Source: Lachnospiraceae bacterium A4 (GTDB taxonomy: Bacteria; Bacillota; Clostridia; Lachnospirales; Lachnospiraceae). Taken from it: a stretch of DNA of 64,000 nt. Under the pieces are notes generated by a model, which did not search any database, was not told where the DNA came from, and saw nothing but the letters and a program-made list of their open reading frames with translations. A program made the translations under genes and the position numbers. Within the stretch, counting starts at the first letter, position 1; each line of letters starts with the position of its first letter. The stretch is from contig KE159527.1 in NCBI GenBank assembly GCA_000403215.2, forward strand, positions 477,010-541,009. Reading direction: 5' to 3'. This document shows positions 34,375 through 42,581 of the stretch, piece after piece.

Positions 34375-35274
34375 TCATTTATGAGCGCTTAATGCGTTAT
34401 ATATTTTAATCTCAACCCTTCTGTTCTTCGCTCTTCCCTCAGGTGTTGTATTGTCGGCAATCGGCATATACTCCCCCCTGCCAGAATGCTTGACCATTCC
34501 CGGATCAAGTGACGCATTTTCTTTCAAGTAATTGAACACTGCCAATGCCCTGTAGCTGCTGAGCACATCATTGTTCTCATACCTGCCTCCATTCAAAGGC
34601 ACAGAGTCCGTATGCCCCTCGATCTCAATATCCGAGTCCGCATACTTTGTGAGAAGCACGCCAATCTTTTTCAGTACCGGCACTGCGTCCTGCTTGATCT
34701 CTGCTCTTCCTGAATCAAACAAAAACGCTCCATTTAATGTAAGAGTCACAAAATCTCCATTAAAATCCACTTCTACTTTATCCGCCATCATACTCTCGTT
34801 GATCGCTTCCTCCATCTTCTCCGCAAGCTCTTCTGAAAGCTTCATCTTCTCCTCTTCCAGCTCAGCGATCGCGTCCCGAAGTGAATCAATTTCCTCCTGC
34901 GTCATTTCAAGCTGGGCAGCCGCCTCTTGCAGCTTATCCTCCGCAGCGCCGCCCGGTTTGGTCGGGTCCGGCTCGTTCGTGTCAGCTTCTGCCGTCTTGC
35001 CGCTTGAATTGACGTACTCGTCAAGCATATTGAGCTGGCTCACGCCATTACTCACAAGGATACCGTCTCCCACTGCCTTAGAACCAGCCTTAAAAATACT
35101 GATGGTAGACTGGAAGGACTTCGCAACCTCCTCGAACTTTGCCGCATCAACCTCTGACATAGAGAACAGCAGCACGAAGAAACACATTAACAGCGTCATC
35201 ATATCCGAGAATGTGCTCATCCACGGCGCCGGGGTTCCGGGTGGGAGCTTAAATTCTTCTTTTTTCTTCGCCAT
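34375..35274 (-). CDS. motB: Flagellar motor stator protein MotB
   Basis: A 299-residue stator subunit. The plug/TM helix includes the ion-carrying Asp in MSTFSDMMTLLMCFFVLLFS (about residues 19-38). A coiled-coil Glu/Lys segment lies at about 130-165. The OmpA-like peptidoglycan domain has DIEIEGHTDSVPLNGG and LSSYRALAVFNYL. The start overlaps the motA stop codon (TAATG). The ion used (proton or sodium) cannot be told from the sequence with confidence. Confidence 0.96.
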   Translation of the reverse strand: MAKKKEEFKLPPGTPAPWMSTFSDMMTLLMCFFVLLFSMSEVDAAKFEEVAKSFQSTISIFKAGSKAVGDGILVSNGVSQLNMLDEYVNSSGKTAEADTNEPDPTKPGGAAEDKLQEAAAQLEMTQEEIDSLRDAIAELEEEKMKLSEELAEKMEEAINESMMADKVEVDFNGDFVTLTLNGAFLFDSGRAEIKQDAVPVLKKIGVLLTKYADSDIEIEGHTDSVPLNGGRYENNDVLSSYRALAVFNYLKENASLDPGMVKHSGRGEYMPIADNTTPEGRAKNRRVEIKIYNALSAHK

Positions 35275-36071
35275 TAAGCTTCACCTCCACCGCCGCCTTC
35301 ATCCTGTGAAGGTCTTTCATTAGGTGACAAGAATGACTTCAATTTTTCTTCAATAACACGGGGGTTCTCACCTGCCTGAATCGACAGCAGCCCCTCGATC
35401 ATAATCTCTTTTGCCTGCATCTCAATCGTATTGTTTGCCTGCAATTTGTTGGAGGTAGGTGTACATACCCAGTTGGCAAGCATGGAACCATAGAAAGTGG
35501 TGATCAAAGCAACGCCCATCTTAGGACCGATTGTTGTCGGGTCAGACATATTATTAAGCATACACACCAGACCTACGAGTGTACCGATCATACCCCATGC
35601 AGGCCCCATTGCACCCATCGTATCCCAAAATCCAGATCTCAGCTTATGCCTGCTGTCAATGCTGTTCATCTCCGTCTCAAGGATTCCACGGACCAGCTCT
35701 GGATCTGTACCATCGACAATGAGCATAATCCCCTTCTTCATAAAATCATCTTCAAGGTTTCCAGCCGCCTCCTCGAGAGAAAGAAGCCCTTCTTTTCTCG
35801 CAACATTTGAAAGTTCAATAATCTTTGTAATCATCTCTGGAACATTGACATTGACCTGCTTGAAAATCAGTGTGATACTTTTCAAACCACCAACGAAGTT
35901 TGCCATACTCACGGACATCATCGTCGCAAAAATTGACCCTCCGAACGTAATGAGCGCTGACGCCGGGTCAAGAAAGTATCCAAGACCACTCATACCACCT
36001 GCTGAGTTTATCATACCATAAAGAACCAAAGCAAAGCACACAAGCATTCCCACCAAAGACGCTATATCCAC
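35274..36071 (-). CDS. motA: Flagellar motor stator protein MotA
   Basis: A 265-residue stator subunit with four membrane segments (about residues 2-24, 35-55, 145-170, 180-200). The cytoplasmic loop carries the charged residues that contact FliG, and GLVCMLNNMSDPTTIGPKMG is the typical third-segment region. It starts at GTG: the triplet GTG-GAT-ATA follows AAGGGGTG. It has its own promoter with CodY-like boxes in the gap after flbD. Confidence 0.95.
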   Translation of the reverse strand: MDIASLVGMLVCFALVLYGMINSAGGMSGLGYFLDPASALITFGGSIFATMMSVSMANFVGGLKSITLIFKQVNVNVPEMITKIIELSNVARKEGLLSLEEAAGNLEDDFMKKGIMLIVDGTDPELVRGILETEMNSIDSRHKLRSGFWDTMGAMGPAWGMIGTLVGLVCMLNNMSDPTTIGPKMGVALITTFYGSMLANWVCTPTSNKLQANNTIEMQAKEIMIEGLLSIQAGENPRVIEEKLKSFLSPNERPSQDEGGGGGEA

Positions 36072-36154
36072 TTTTTACACACCCCTTTTTTTCGTAAGTT
36101 TGAGTTAGAAACAGGCACAGTATTATCTTTGTGTTTCATTTTCTCCATATAAAT

Positions 36155-36183
36155 ATAATACTGTAAGGTTACATAAATTGCAA
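36155..36183 (-). promoter_or_regulatory. motA promoter
   Basis: TTGCAA (36178-36183) and TATTAT (36155-36160) on the minus strand are 17 bp apart, about 85 bp before the motA start. A CodY box lies 1 bp upstream of the -35. Confidence 0.6.
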
Positions 36184-36184
36184 C

Positions 36185-36210
36185 AATTTTCTGAAAAATT
36201 TCTGAAATTC
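36185..36210. promoter_or_regulatory. Two overlapping CodY boxes upstream of motA
   Basis: AATTTTCTGAAAAAT (36185-36199) matches the B. subtilis CodY consensus AATTTTCWGAAAATT at 14 of 15 positions. An overlapping copy (36196-36210) matches at 12 of 15. Overlapping boxes of this kind are common at strong CodY sites. Confidence 0.6.
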
Positions 36211-36238
36211 TCTCAATTTGTGACCACCTCACTCTTCA

Positions 36239-36460
36239 TCATTCTGATGCTTTCTGCAAGGTATCCAGATTCAAAATTTCCCGAAAATAATCCTGCCTTG
36301 TTAATTTTACTAAATTTTTCACTTCATGTCTACTCTCTTTGCAGATAACTTTTTTCCCGTCAGTTAACGTAATAACTGTATCCGGCGTCTCCTCCACCGT
36401 CTCAATCAGGCTCGAGTTCAAAAGTATCTTAACTCCGTTGATTTTCGTCAATTCGATCAT
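36239..36460 (-). CDS. flbD: FlbD-family flagellar protein
   Basis: A 73-residue FlbD-family protein (MIELTKINGVKILLNSSLIE then VITLTDGKKVICKES). It is a small swarming/flagellar protein found between flgE and motA in many Firmicutes and spirochaetes. It is named FlbD in Firmicutes but is not the NtrC-type FlbD of Caulobacter. It starts 2 bp after the glycosyltransferase stop codon, so the two are translationally coupled. Confidence 0.88.
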   Translation of the reverse strand: MIELTKINGVKILLNSSLIETVEETPDTVITLTDGKKVICKESRHEVKNLVKLTRQDYFREILNLDTLQKASE

Positions 36461-36462
36461 AC

Positions 36463-37566
36463 TTACTGCGCCCCCTTTCCAGAAAAAGTAATCTGTTTCC
36501 CATGCTGCCTGCCAAATTCAGCCAGCTTCTCTTTGTACCGCTCAAATTCATCGCTCTGCCCTGTCTCGCTGAAAATTGCAAAAATTCTCGTGTAGGCATC
36601 GTAAACATCATCGCCGAGCTGCTCAAAATCCGCCGCGTCTGTAATCTGTGTCAAAAATCCAACCGCCGTCTCATAGTCCCTGCACAGGTGTGCCGCCTTG
36701 CCAAACAGATACCGCTGTCTGGTGGTCTGCAGGTATGCGCTGTTGAGGTCCAAAAGCCTGTAGGCGTCCTCGCCATTTCCCACTTTTATCAGGCATTCTG
36801 CGTAAGCTTCCAGACAGATATTCAGAAATTTTTTCTCTGGATTGCGGTTGATCTCCAGACACATATCGTAGGCTTCAATCGCTTTTTCATAGTCTCCTAA
36901 AATATAGTAAGACTGTCCTATCTGAAAGTAAACATAATCATCCATTCCTTGTGTTTCGCCCAAAGAATTTAATAAAAGTTTTAGATTTCGTTCCTGTTTT
37001 TTTAACATTTCCGCTCTCGGCACATCATATCCGTAATGCTTGACCGTGATGGGCAAATGAAAGGTTTCCAGCACAATTTCATCATAATTATCCCATTTTT
37101 TAGGCGTAATCTGCTCGTGGATACGAAAGTGGTATTCATAATAATTTCGATTAAAAAACCGCGGAATCTCATCCATCTGGAGCCGTTCTTTGGGGACGCC
37201 GCCCTCCACCACTGTATGAACATTTCCAATCTCCATCACGCCGACATTTTTAGGATATTTCTGCATACAGGTGCGCAGCTTTGCCACATCAATCTCCTGC
37301 ACATACTCATCACAATCCAATATCAGAATCCAGTTATTTGAAGCCTTGGAGACTGCATAATTTCTGGCTGAGCTAAAATCATCGCACCACGCAAAGTCAA
37401 ACAACTGGTCTGTATAACGCGCCGCAATCTCCTTCGTGCGGTCTGTTGAGCCGGTATCCACGATAATAATCTCCATATTATACCGCAGAAGCTTTCTGAG
37501 ACACTGCTCTATGTACTGTTCCTCGTTCTTTGCGATCATGCACACGCTGACTGGTATTTTTGCCAT
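36463..37566 (-). CDS. GT2-family glycosyltransferase with TPR domain
   Basis: A 367-residue protein. The N-terminal GT-A glycosyltransferase begins VSVCMIAKNEEQYIEQCLRK. The nucleotide-binding DTGSTDRT follows at about residue 38, and the metal-binding DxD-like LDCDEYV at about 87. TPR-like helices fill about 200-367 (YFQIGQSYYILGDYEKAIEA). The start MAKIPVS follows AAAGGATTATAGGATT. It is inserted between flgE and flbD and coupled to flbD, so flagellin or hook glycosylation is a plausible role. Many similar enzymes act on surface glycans, so the acceptor is unknown. Confidence 0.8.
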   Translation of the reverse strand: MAKIPVSVCMIAKNEEQYIEQCLRKLLRYNMEIIIVDTGSTDRTKEIAARYTDQLFDFAWCDDFSSARNYAVSKASNNWILILDCDEYVQEIDVAKLRTCMQKYPKNVGVMEIGNVHTVVEGGVPKERLQMDEIPRFFNRNYYEYHFRIHEQITPKKWDNYDEIVLETFHLPITVKHYGYDVPRAEMLKKQERNLKLLLNSLGETQGMDDYVYFQIGQSYYILGDYEKAIEAYDMCLEINRNPEKKFLNICLEAYAECLIKVGNGEDAYRLLDLNSAYLQTTRQRYLFGKAAHLCRDYETAVGFLTQITDAADFEQLGDDVYDAYTRIFAIFSETGQSDEFERYKEKLAEFGRQHGKQITFSGKGAQ

Positions 37567-37602
37567 AATCCTATAATCCTTTCTGTGTCCTGTAGCCAAA
37601 AG

Positions 37603-37627
37603 TATAGGGCGGTCATGCCGCCCTATA
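37603..37627 (-). terminator. Hairpin between coiled-coil repeat gene and glycosyltransferase
   Basis: TATAGGGCGG and CCGCCCTATA form a perfect 10-bp stem around a 5-nt loop, followed by CTTTTGG on the minus strand. The short T run makes it a weak terminator or an mRNA-stability hairpin. Confidence 0.5.
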
Positions 37628-37653
37628 GTCTGCATTATATCTTTCCGCTATTC

Positions 37654-38319
37654 CTAATTTAATGGTATCAGCTCTCTGTACTCTAATACTTTGATAATCG
37701 AATTGCCCTGATCCTCCAACAAGCGGAACTGGTGCTTGCTCTTGTAAAACCCATTCTTCACATCACTGGCGATCGTCAACAGATATGCTTCCAGCTTCTC
37801 ATAATTATCCTGCGATTTATCCGCCTTTAATTCGAGCATGCCAAGCCTTGAATTGACCTGTATCAATTCTTCCTCGATATTCGCTGTTCTCTCCTCAAGA
37901 CTCGTCGTTCGTTCTTCAACGCTCGTCATTCGTTCTTCAACGCTCGTCATTCGTTCTTCAACACTCGTCATTCGTTCTTCAACGCTCGTCATTCGTTCTT
38001 CAACACTCGTCATTCGTTCTTCAACGCTCGTCATCCGTTCTTCAAGATTCGTCATTCGTTCTTCAACGCTCGTCATCCGTTCTTCAAGATTCGTCATCCG
38101 TTCTTCAAGATTCGTCATTCGTTCCTCAACGCTCGTCATTCGTTCCTCAAGACTCGTCATTCGTTCTTCAAGATTCGTCATTCGTTCTTCAAGACTCGTC
38201 GTTCGCTCTTCAAGACTCGTCATTCGTTCTCCAAGATTGGTGATCTGATCTTCAATCCCCGTCAGACGATTATTCAGTTTCGCAAATTCCGCCATAATTA
38301 ATTTCATATTTTCATCCAT
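37654..38319 (-). CDS. Coiled-coil protein built of about 17 heptad repeats MT(S/N)(V/L)EER
   Basis: A 221-residue protein. After MDENMKLIMAEFAKLNNRLT, residues about 27-150 are an uninterrupted run of the 7-residue unit (M/T)T(S/N)(V/L)EER, an ideal coiled-coil heptad. The C-terminal 70 residues are not repetitive and end EDQGNSIIKVLEYRELIPLN. There is no signal peptide or membrane segment. I do not recognise a specific family. The 21-bp DNA repeats are nearly identical, so the rod length can change in frame. It has its own promoter and sits between the flgE terminator and the glycosyltransferase. Confidence 0.75.
   Translation of the reverse strand: MDENMKLIMAEFAKLNNRLTGIEDQITNLGERMTSLEERTTSLEERMTNLEERMTSLEERMTSVEERMTNLEERMTNLEERMTSVEERMTNLEERMTSVEERMTSVEERMTSVEERMTSVEERMTSVEERMTSVEERTTSLEERTANIEEELIQVNSRLGMLELKADKSQDNYEKLEAYLLTIASDVKNGFYKSKHQFRLLEDQGNSIIKVLEYRELIPLN
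37888..38247. repeat. 21-bp tandem repeat array (about 17 units)
   Basis: The plus strand shows CGTTCTTCAACGCTCGTCAT-type units repeated without spacers, with a few silent or conservative variants (AACGCTC, AAGATTC, AAGACTC). It lies wholly inside the coiled-coil gene and keeps its frame. It has no spacers and is not a CRISPR array. Confidence 0.95.
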
Positions 38320-38431
38320 ACTTTTATCCTCTTTCTAGTTTCGTAAATTCTTTTCCCCCTCTTTTTCCAGTAACCAATATAAAATTCATTATTTTCCAAT
38401 CTTTTCTTTCACTTATACAATCCATACTGAC

Positions 38432-38460
38432 AGTATATCATAAAACGGGGATTATGAAAA
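38432..38460 (-). promoter_or_regulatory. Promoter of the coiled-coil repeat gene
   Basis: An extended -10 TGATATACT (TATACT at 38432-38437) lies about 115 bp upstream, with a weak TTTTCA -35 at the expected 17-bp distance. Confidence 0.5.
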
Positions 38461-38473
38461 GATGAACAGCGTA

Positions 38474-38499
38474 ATTCATAAAAAATAAACTGGACAAAA
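38474..38499. repeat. 26-bp direct repeat, copy 1 (duplicated terminator arm)
   Basis: The segment from ATTCAT to ACTGGACAAAA is identical at 25 of 26 positions to 39035-39060, which is the upstream arm of the flgE terminator. The two copies flank the Rpn remnant. Confidence 0.85.
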
Positions 38500-38528
38500 A
38501 ATTACACCATCTCATATTCTGCTGGATA

Positions 38529-39014
38529 TTGACAGTAGATTTTATAAACGATACAATCAAAATGTATAATCCGTTTGACAAGAACCTTCCAATCTATACC
38601 TTTTCCAATCGCTGCAAGGAAATGACAGATTTGGAACTTGGTGATGAGACAACAAAAGTATTTGTAAATCCATATGGTGATACGAAAGAGCTGACAGAAG
38701 AAATTAAGGCTTTTTTTGGATACCTGAAAGAGGAATTAATCCAGAGTGATTTTACGAAAAAATTGTATGAAGAAGTGGAAAAAGCAAGAGAAAACAAAGA
38801 ATGGAGGCGCGAGTATATGGCATGGATATCAGAACTTGAAGAAGCCAAAGAAGAAGCTAGAGAAGAAGCCAGAAAAGAAACCATGGAAGCGGAGAGGGAG
38901 GAAACGGCAATCAGTATGTTGAGAGACAATATGCCGATATCTAAAATCATACTTTATTCAAGACTTCCAGAATCCCGTATACTGGAATTGCAGCAAAACC
39001 TGACGGAAAACTAA
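38529..39014 (+). pseudogene. C-terminal remnant of an Rpn/PD-(D/E)XK nuclease-transposase family protein
   Basis: The frame encodes MYNPFDKNLPIYTFSNRCKE, ELGDETTKVFVNPYGD, and an Arg/Glu-rich EEAREEARKE tail. This is the C-terminal half of the Rpn (recombination-promoting nuclease / transposase-31) family. The N-terminal nuclease core (about 110 residues with the catalytic Asp/Glu) is absent, and no ribosome site precedes the frame. It is therefore a decayed fragment, on the strand opposite to the flagellar genes. It is bracketed by the 26-bp direct repeats. Confidence 0.72.
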
Positions 39015-39034
39015 CACGCTATACACTCCTGCGC

Positions 39035-39060
39035 ATTCACAAAAAATAAACTGGACAAAA
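39035..39060. repeat. 26-bp direct repeat, copy 2
   Basis: The partner of 38474-38499, with a single T/C difference. This copy overlaps the flgE terminator and is probably the original. Confidence 0.85.
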
Positions 39061-39076
39061 TTCTGTCCAGTTTATT
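39041..39076 (-). terminator. Terminator after flgE
   Basis: AATAAACTGGACA and TGTCCAGTTTATT form a perfect 13-bp stem with a 6-nt loop, followed by TTTTTT on the minus strand. It ends the flgB-flgE transcript. Confidence 0.9.
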
Positions 39077-39100
39077 TATATTATTGACTATTTTGAATCA

Positions 39101-41128
39101 TTATCTCTTGAGATTTACGAGTTCTTCAAGTAAGGAGTCAGAGGTTGTGATGATTCGGCTGTTTGCTTGGAATCCTCTCTGGGTTGTAATCATATCTGTA
39201 AACTGTTGGGAGAGGTCTACATTTGACATCTCGAGTACGCCTGTGGTCATAACGCCTGTACCACTTGCCTTGATATCGACAACAGACACATCTCCTGAGC
39301 TTGCTGTTACCTGATACAGATTGTCGCCTGCATTCTCAAGACCCATTGCGTTTGCAAAAGTACCAACACAAATCTGTCCAAGATTCTGCTGAACGCCATT
39401 GCTGTACAGTGCCTTAATCAGACCATCTGTACCGATCGAAACGCCTGTCATCTTGCCGACTGCAAATCCGTCTGTTTTCTTACCGCTCAATGAACATTTG
39501 TTTTCATTTCCTACATTCTTGGTACCAGACATATCTACTGTCAGATTTGAGAAGTTCCCCTTGTCGTTGATTGTACTCAGGTTCAATGTGAAGGAATCAT
39601 TGCCGTCAGAGCCCACATACTTAAACTTACCAGTACCTGTATCATACATCACTGTATACTCGCTCTCTTCAAGAATCTTAGATATCTCACTAACCTCATT
39701 ACCATTTGAATCTGTCATGCCCAACAGCTTAATCTTAAATTCACCCGGTATGACATTATTGGTATCTGCAATCATTTCCTGCGTCGTATACTGGTTCCTG
39801 ATTCCCTCTCCAATCTTGAGCTGCAACAGCTTCTGCATCGCATCGGACTGCTGTGATGTTACCTGCAATTCTGATTTGGTTCCGTTTACGTTCACTTCAT
39901 ACTTATAGACAGTAACACTCTCGCCCTTATCATCAATATAAGTTTGCGCTGTAGCGACAACACTTGCCGTTCCGCCTGCGCCTGCCATTGCACCCTTTAA
40001 AGTATAAGACGAAAAACTTCCGTTTGCAGTAGGTCCGTCATATAAAAGCTTCACAACATCTTCATCAATTACAGTGGATTTCTTGACAGGATATTCCGTC
40101 TTATTGTCTGCCACAAATCCTACTTTTCCTGTGAAATCAACTGTAATCTCTTCCATCTTTAACAGTTCACTTGAGCTGTCAACCTTTGCCTTTAATTCAG
40201 GATTATTCTCAAAGAAATTCTTTAAATTTACTTTAATCTGGTCTGTTGCACCAAATGTATGCGTGCCAGTAGTTAATGTATTCGGAAAAGTTTTGCCATG
40301 TATTTCATCCCAGATATCCTTGATCAACTGGTCTGTAACTTCCGGTGAGTCAATCGTCACGAGTTCCTTGTCATTATAAGTAAACTTCATCTCAGAGATA
40401 TCAGCCTGATAGATTGTTGCCGGCATCTTATATACATTCTCTGTATTGGTGATCTTTCTTTCCTTCTGTGCGGCAGGGTTTGTTGCTGGCAAGACACCAA
40501 ACTTCAAGTCATACGTATAGCCTGCATTATCATAAATACCCATTGTCACCTGATAACCATTCTCGTTCTCAAGATCAGGTGATTTAGAATCAATGATTCC
40601 TGTAATTCTGCCATTTTTGGTCGCTTCAGGAAGCGCCTCATTGCTCGCTGTGACATTCAGCGGTCCGACTGTACCCTGTACGATATTGCCTTCTTTGTCA
40701 ACGCCCCAGCCCTGTACAATAAAGCCTGTGCTCGCCATAACAAGGTTTCCGTAGTCGTCCACGTCAAACGATCCGTCTCTTGTATAATAAGTACTTGTAC
40801 CGTCGCTTACCACGAAGAACGCCTCGCCGGAGATCTTTAAATCAAAGGGATTTCCTGTAGACTGGTTTGCGCCCTCCTGTGTGATGCTGGTGTTGATGGC
40901 TGCGCCCTTTACACCAAGACCGATCTGTCTGGGGTTCGTACCGCCTGTGCCATTTCTGGGATTTGCGCCTGTGCCTGCCTGTGTCGTCTGGTAGAGCATA
41001 TCGGAAAAGTTCATGGTCTTTGCCTTGTATGCCGTTGTATTTACGTTTGCGATATTGTTACCGATAACGTCCATTCTTGTCTGGTGGGTCCTCAGACCTG
41101 ATACACCAGAGTAAAGTGATCTCATCAT
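39101..41128 (-). CDS. flgE: Flagellar hook protein FlgE
   Basis: A 675-residue hook subunit. The N-terminal D0 helix is MRSLYSGVSGLRTHQTRMD followed by VIGNNIANVNTTAYK. The C-terminal D0 helix ends NVDLSQQFTDMITTQRGFQA and SRIITTSDSLLEELVNLKR. The middle domains (about residues 150-560) are variable and make it longer than the E. coli protein of about 400 residues. It is secreted by the flagellar export system without a signal peptide. It is the last gene before the terminator. Confidence 0.95.
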   Translation of the reverse strand: MMRSLYSGVSGLRTHQTRMDVIGNNIANVNTTAYKAKTMNFSDMLYQTTQAGTGANPRNGTGGTNPRQIGLGVKGAAINTSITQEGANQSTGNPFDLKISGEAFFVVSDGTSTYYTRDGSFDVDDYGNLVMASTGFIVQGWGVDKEGNIVQGTVGPLNVTASNEALPEATKNGRITGIIDSKSPDLENENGYQVTMGIYDNAGYTYDLKFGVLPATNPAAQKERKITNTENVYKMPATIYQADISEMKFTYNDKELVTIDSPEVTDQLIKDIWDEIHGKTFPNTLTTGTHTFGATDQIKVNLKNFFENNPELKAKVDSSSELLKMEEITVDFTGKVGFVADNKTEYPVKKSTVIDEDVVKLLYDGPTANGSFSSYTLKGAMAGAGGTASVVATAQTYIDDKGESVTVYKYEVNVNGTKSELQVTSQQSDAMQKLLQLKIGEGIRNQYTTQEMIADTNNVIPGEFKIKLLGMTDSNGNEVSEISKILEESEYTVMYDTGTGKFKYVGSDGNDSFTLNLSTINDKGNFSNLTVDMSGTKNVGNENKCSLSGKKTDGFAVGKMTGVSIGTDGLIKALYSNGVQQNLGQICVGTFANAMGLENAGDNLYQVTASSGDVSVVDIKASGTGVMTTGVLEMSNVDLSQQFTDMITTQRGFQANSRIITTSDSLLEELVNLKR

Positions 41129-41238
41129 AATTAAGTGACCTCCTAAATCATATTGCCGTCTGTATTATCTTCCCCATCCGTCATTCCGGGGATTATGAAG
41201 CCTCCTTAAAAGGTCCGGCTTAGTCTCAACATCCTGTA

Positions 41239-41646
41239 TTAGATAATCACGGCGCCGTCAATATTGGTATAAATATTTTCGTCTGCTTCTGTCTGATCCA
41301 TCGCAGTGATGACTGTGTTGCTCTTTGTGTTTACGATAAATGCAAGCTGGTCTACCAGTACCAGAGAATCACGGATTCCCTTTTGGCCTGCCTTCTTCGT
41401 GCCATCATTCAACCTTTCCAGTTGTTCATCGGTCAGTTCAATCTTCCTGTCGCTCAGTCTGTTTGCCGCATGTTTTGAGAATCTCACGGCTTCTGCCGCC
41501 TGCGTCCCCTGAGACTGCTGCTTGTGGAGGATTTCGCCAAAGCTCATGCCCTGCTGCGTTTTATTCTCTGAATTGACCTTCTGTTGCCTGAGATATTGAT
41601 TTTGTAGCTGTTCAATGGAAAGGAACTGACTGTTGTTAATATTCAT
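41239..41646 (-). CDS. Flagellar operon protein, TIGR02530 (flg_new) family
   Basis: A 135-residue protein of the Firmicutes flagellar family found between flgD and flgE. The signature is FSKHAANRLSDRKIELTDEQ, then KGIRDSLVLVDQLAFIVNTK and the C-terminal TNIDGAVII. Its function is not established; a role in hook assembly is inferred from its position. The start follows AGGAGGAATGCAGG. Confidence 0.88.
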   Translation of the reverse strand: MNINNSQFLSIEQLQNQYLRQQKVNSENKTQQGMSFGEILHKQQSQGTQAAEAVRFSKHAANRLSDRKIELTDEQLERLNDGTKKAGQKGIRDSLVLVDQLAFIVNTKSNTVITAMDQTEADENIYTNIDGAVII

Positions 41647-41687
41647 CCTGCATTCCTCCTCGCCATAACGCTTTTTTTCTCAAGATG

Positions 41688-42545
41688 CTATGCACTCTCT
41701 GTCTTGTCGGTCTCGTCCTTGTCGTCCTCTGGCTCCTTGTCTGAGTCCTCCTCAGTCTCTCCGTCTGGCTTCTCTGTCTTATTTTCAGTCAGTGTACTGA
41801 GTTTGTCAAGAATCGCATTCATCTTGTTGTTAAAGCTGTCCAAGATATCATCTAGTGAAGTCTTCCCATCTTCTTTTGAAGTATCCTCGAATTTCACACC
41901 CAGCTTCTCAAGCTCGAGCTTCCATTCGGTGAGCTTCTCCATCTGGTCATGACCATAGACTTCCATATAGTTCTTCTCATAGTCGTTCATCGTGTTGTAG
42001 TAATCCAGTGCACCCTGAATAACGTTCTTGTAGGTGTCATCTGCGTATGCCACATTCGGCAGTGCGTCGATCATGCCCTTGAGTGTGCTGTACTTCTCAT
42101 GTGCCTGAGAGTATTCTGTGCTGACAATCGTATCGAGATCGCTGAGTGAATACTTCGCGTCATTGATTACAAGGAGCGGCTTGCCTTCCTCCATCACAAC
42201 GTAGTCAACGATACCCTGTATCGTGTTCACCTCTCCGGTACTCTCGCTCGTTGTTGTCATCAGTACTTCCTTGCCGATCAGGCTGTTTGCCCGCAGCACG
42301 TCAACTGCATCCGCCACTTCGCCCATCTTCTGAACCTGTGTGAAGGTCGCATACTGCGATACCCACTCTGTGTTGCTCGTAGGCTCCAGCGGGTCCTGAT
42401 TCTGCATCTCGGCTACCAGAAGCGTCAGGAACATGTCACTGTCTACTGCATTTTTATTTTTTGCATTTTTCTTGAGGGAATCCCCCGATGCGGTATGTGT
42501 CTGTAATTTGCCATCCTCACCGATTGGCGCGATTAAACTTCCCAT
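41688..42545 (-). CDS. flgD: Flagellar hook scaffold protein FlgD
   Basis: A 285-residue hook-capping protein. The N-terminal family motif is FLTLLVAEMQNQDPLEP (about residue 40), then QYATFTQVQKMGEVADAV. The central domain is variable. The C-terminal tail is very acidic (DGETEEDSDKEPEDDKDE), which is unusual. The usual C-terminal tudor/FnIII-like region is hard to recognise. It starts after GAGAGGTG. Confidence 0.88.
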   Translation of the reverse strand: MGSLIAPIGEDGKLQTHTASGDSLKKNAKNKNAVDSDMFLTLLVAEMQNQDPLEPTSNTEWVSQYATFTQVQKMGEVADAVDVLRANSLIGKEVLMTTTSESTGEVNTIQGIVDYVVMEEGKPLLVINDAKYSLSDLDTIVSTEYSQAHEKYSTLKGMIDALPNVAYADDTYKNVIQGALDYYNTMNDYEKNYMEVYGHDQMEKLTEWKLELEKLGVKFEDTSKEDGKTSLDDILDSFNNKMNAILDKLSTLTENKTEKPDGETEEDSDKEPEDDKDETDKTESA

Positions 42546-42581
42546 ACGTTCACCTCTCTTTTTTCTTTTTCACTTTTCATA

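Noticed and set aside
37888..38247. Possible CRISPR array
   Set aside because: The 21-bp units are contiguous with no spacers and lie in frame within a coding sequence.
38529..39014. Functional plus-strand gene
   Set aside because: It lacks the N-terminal nuclease core and a ribosome site; treated as a remnant.
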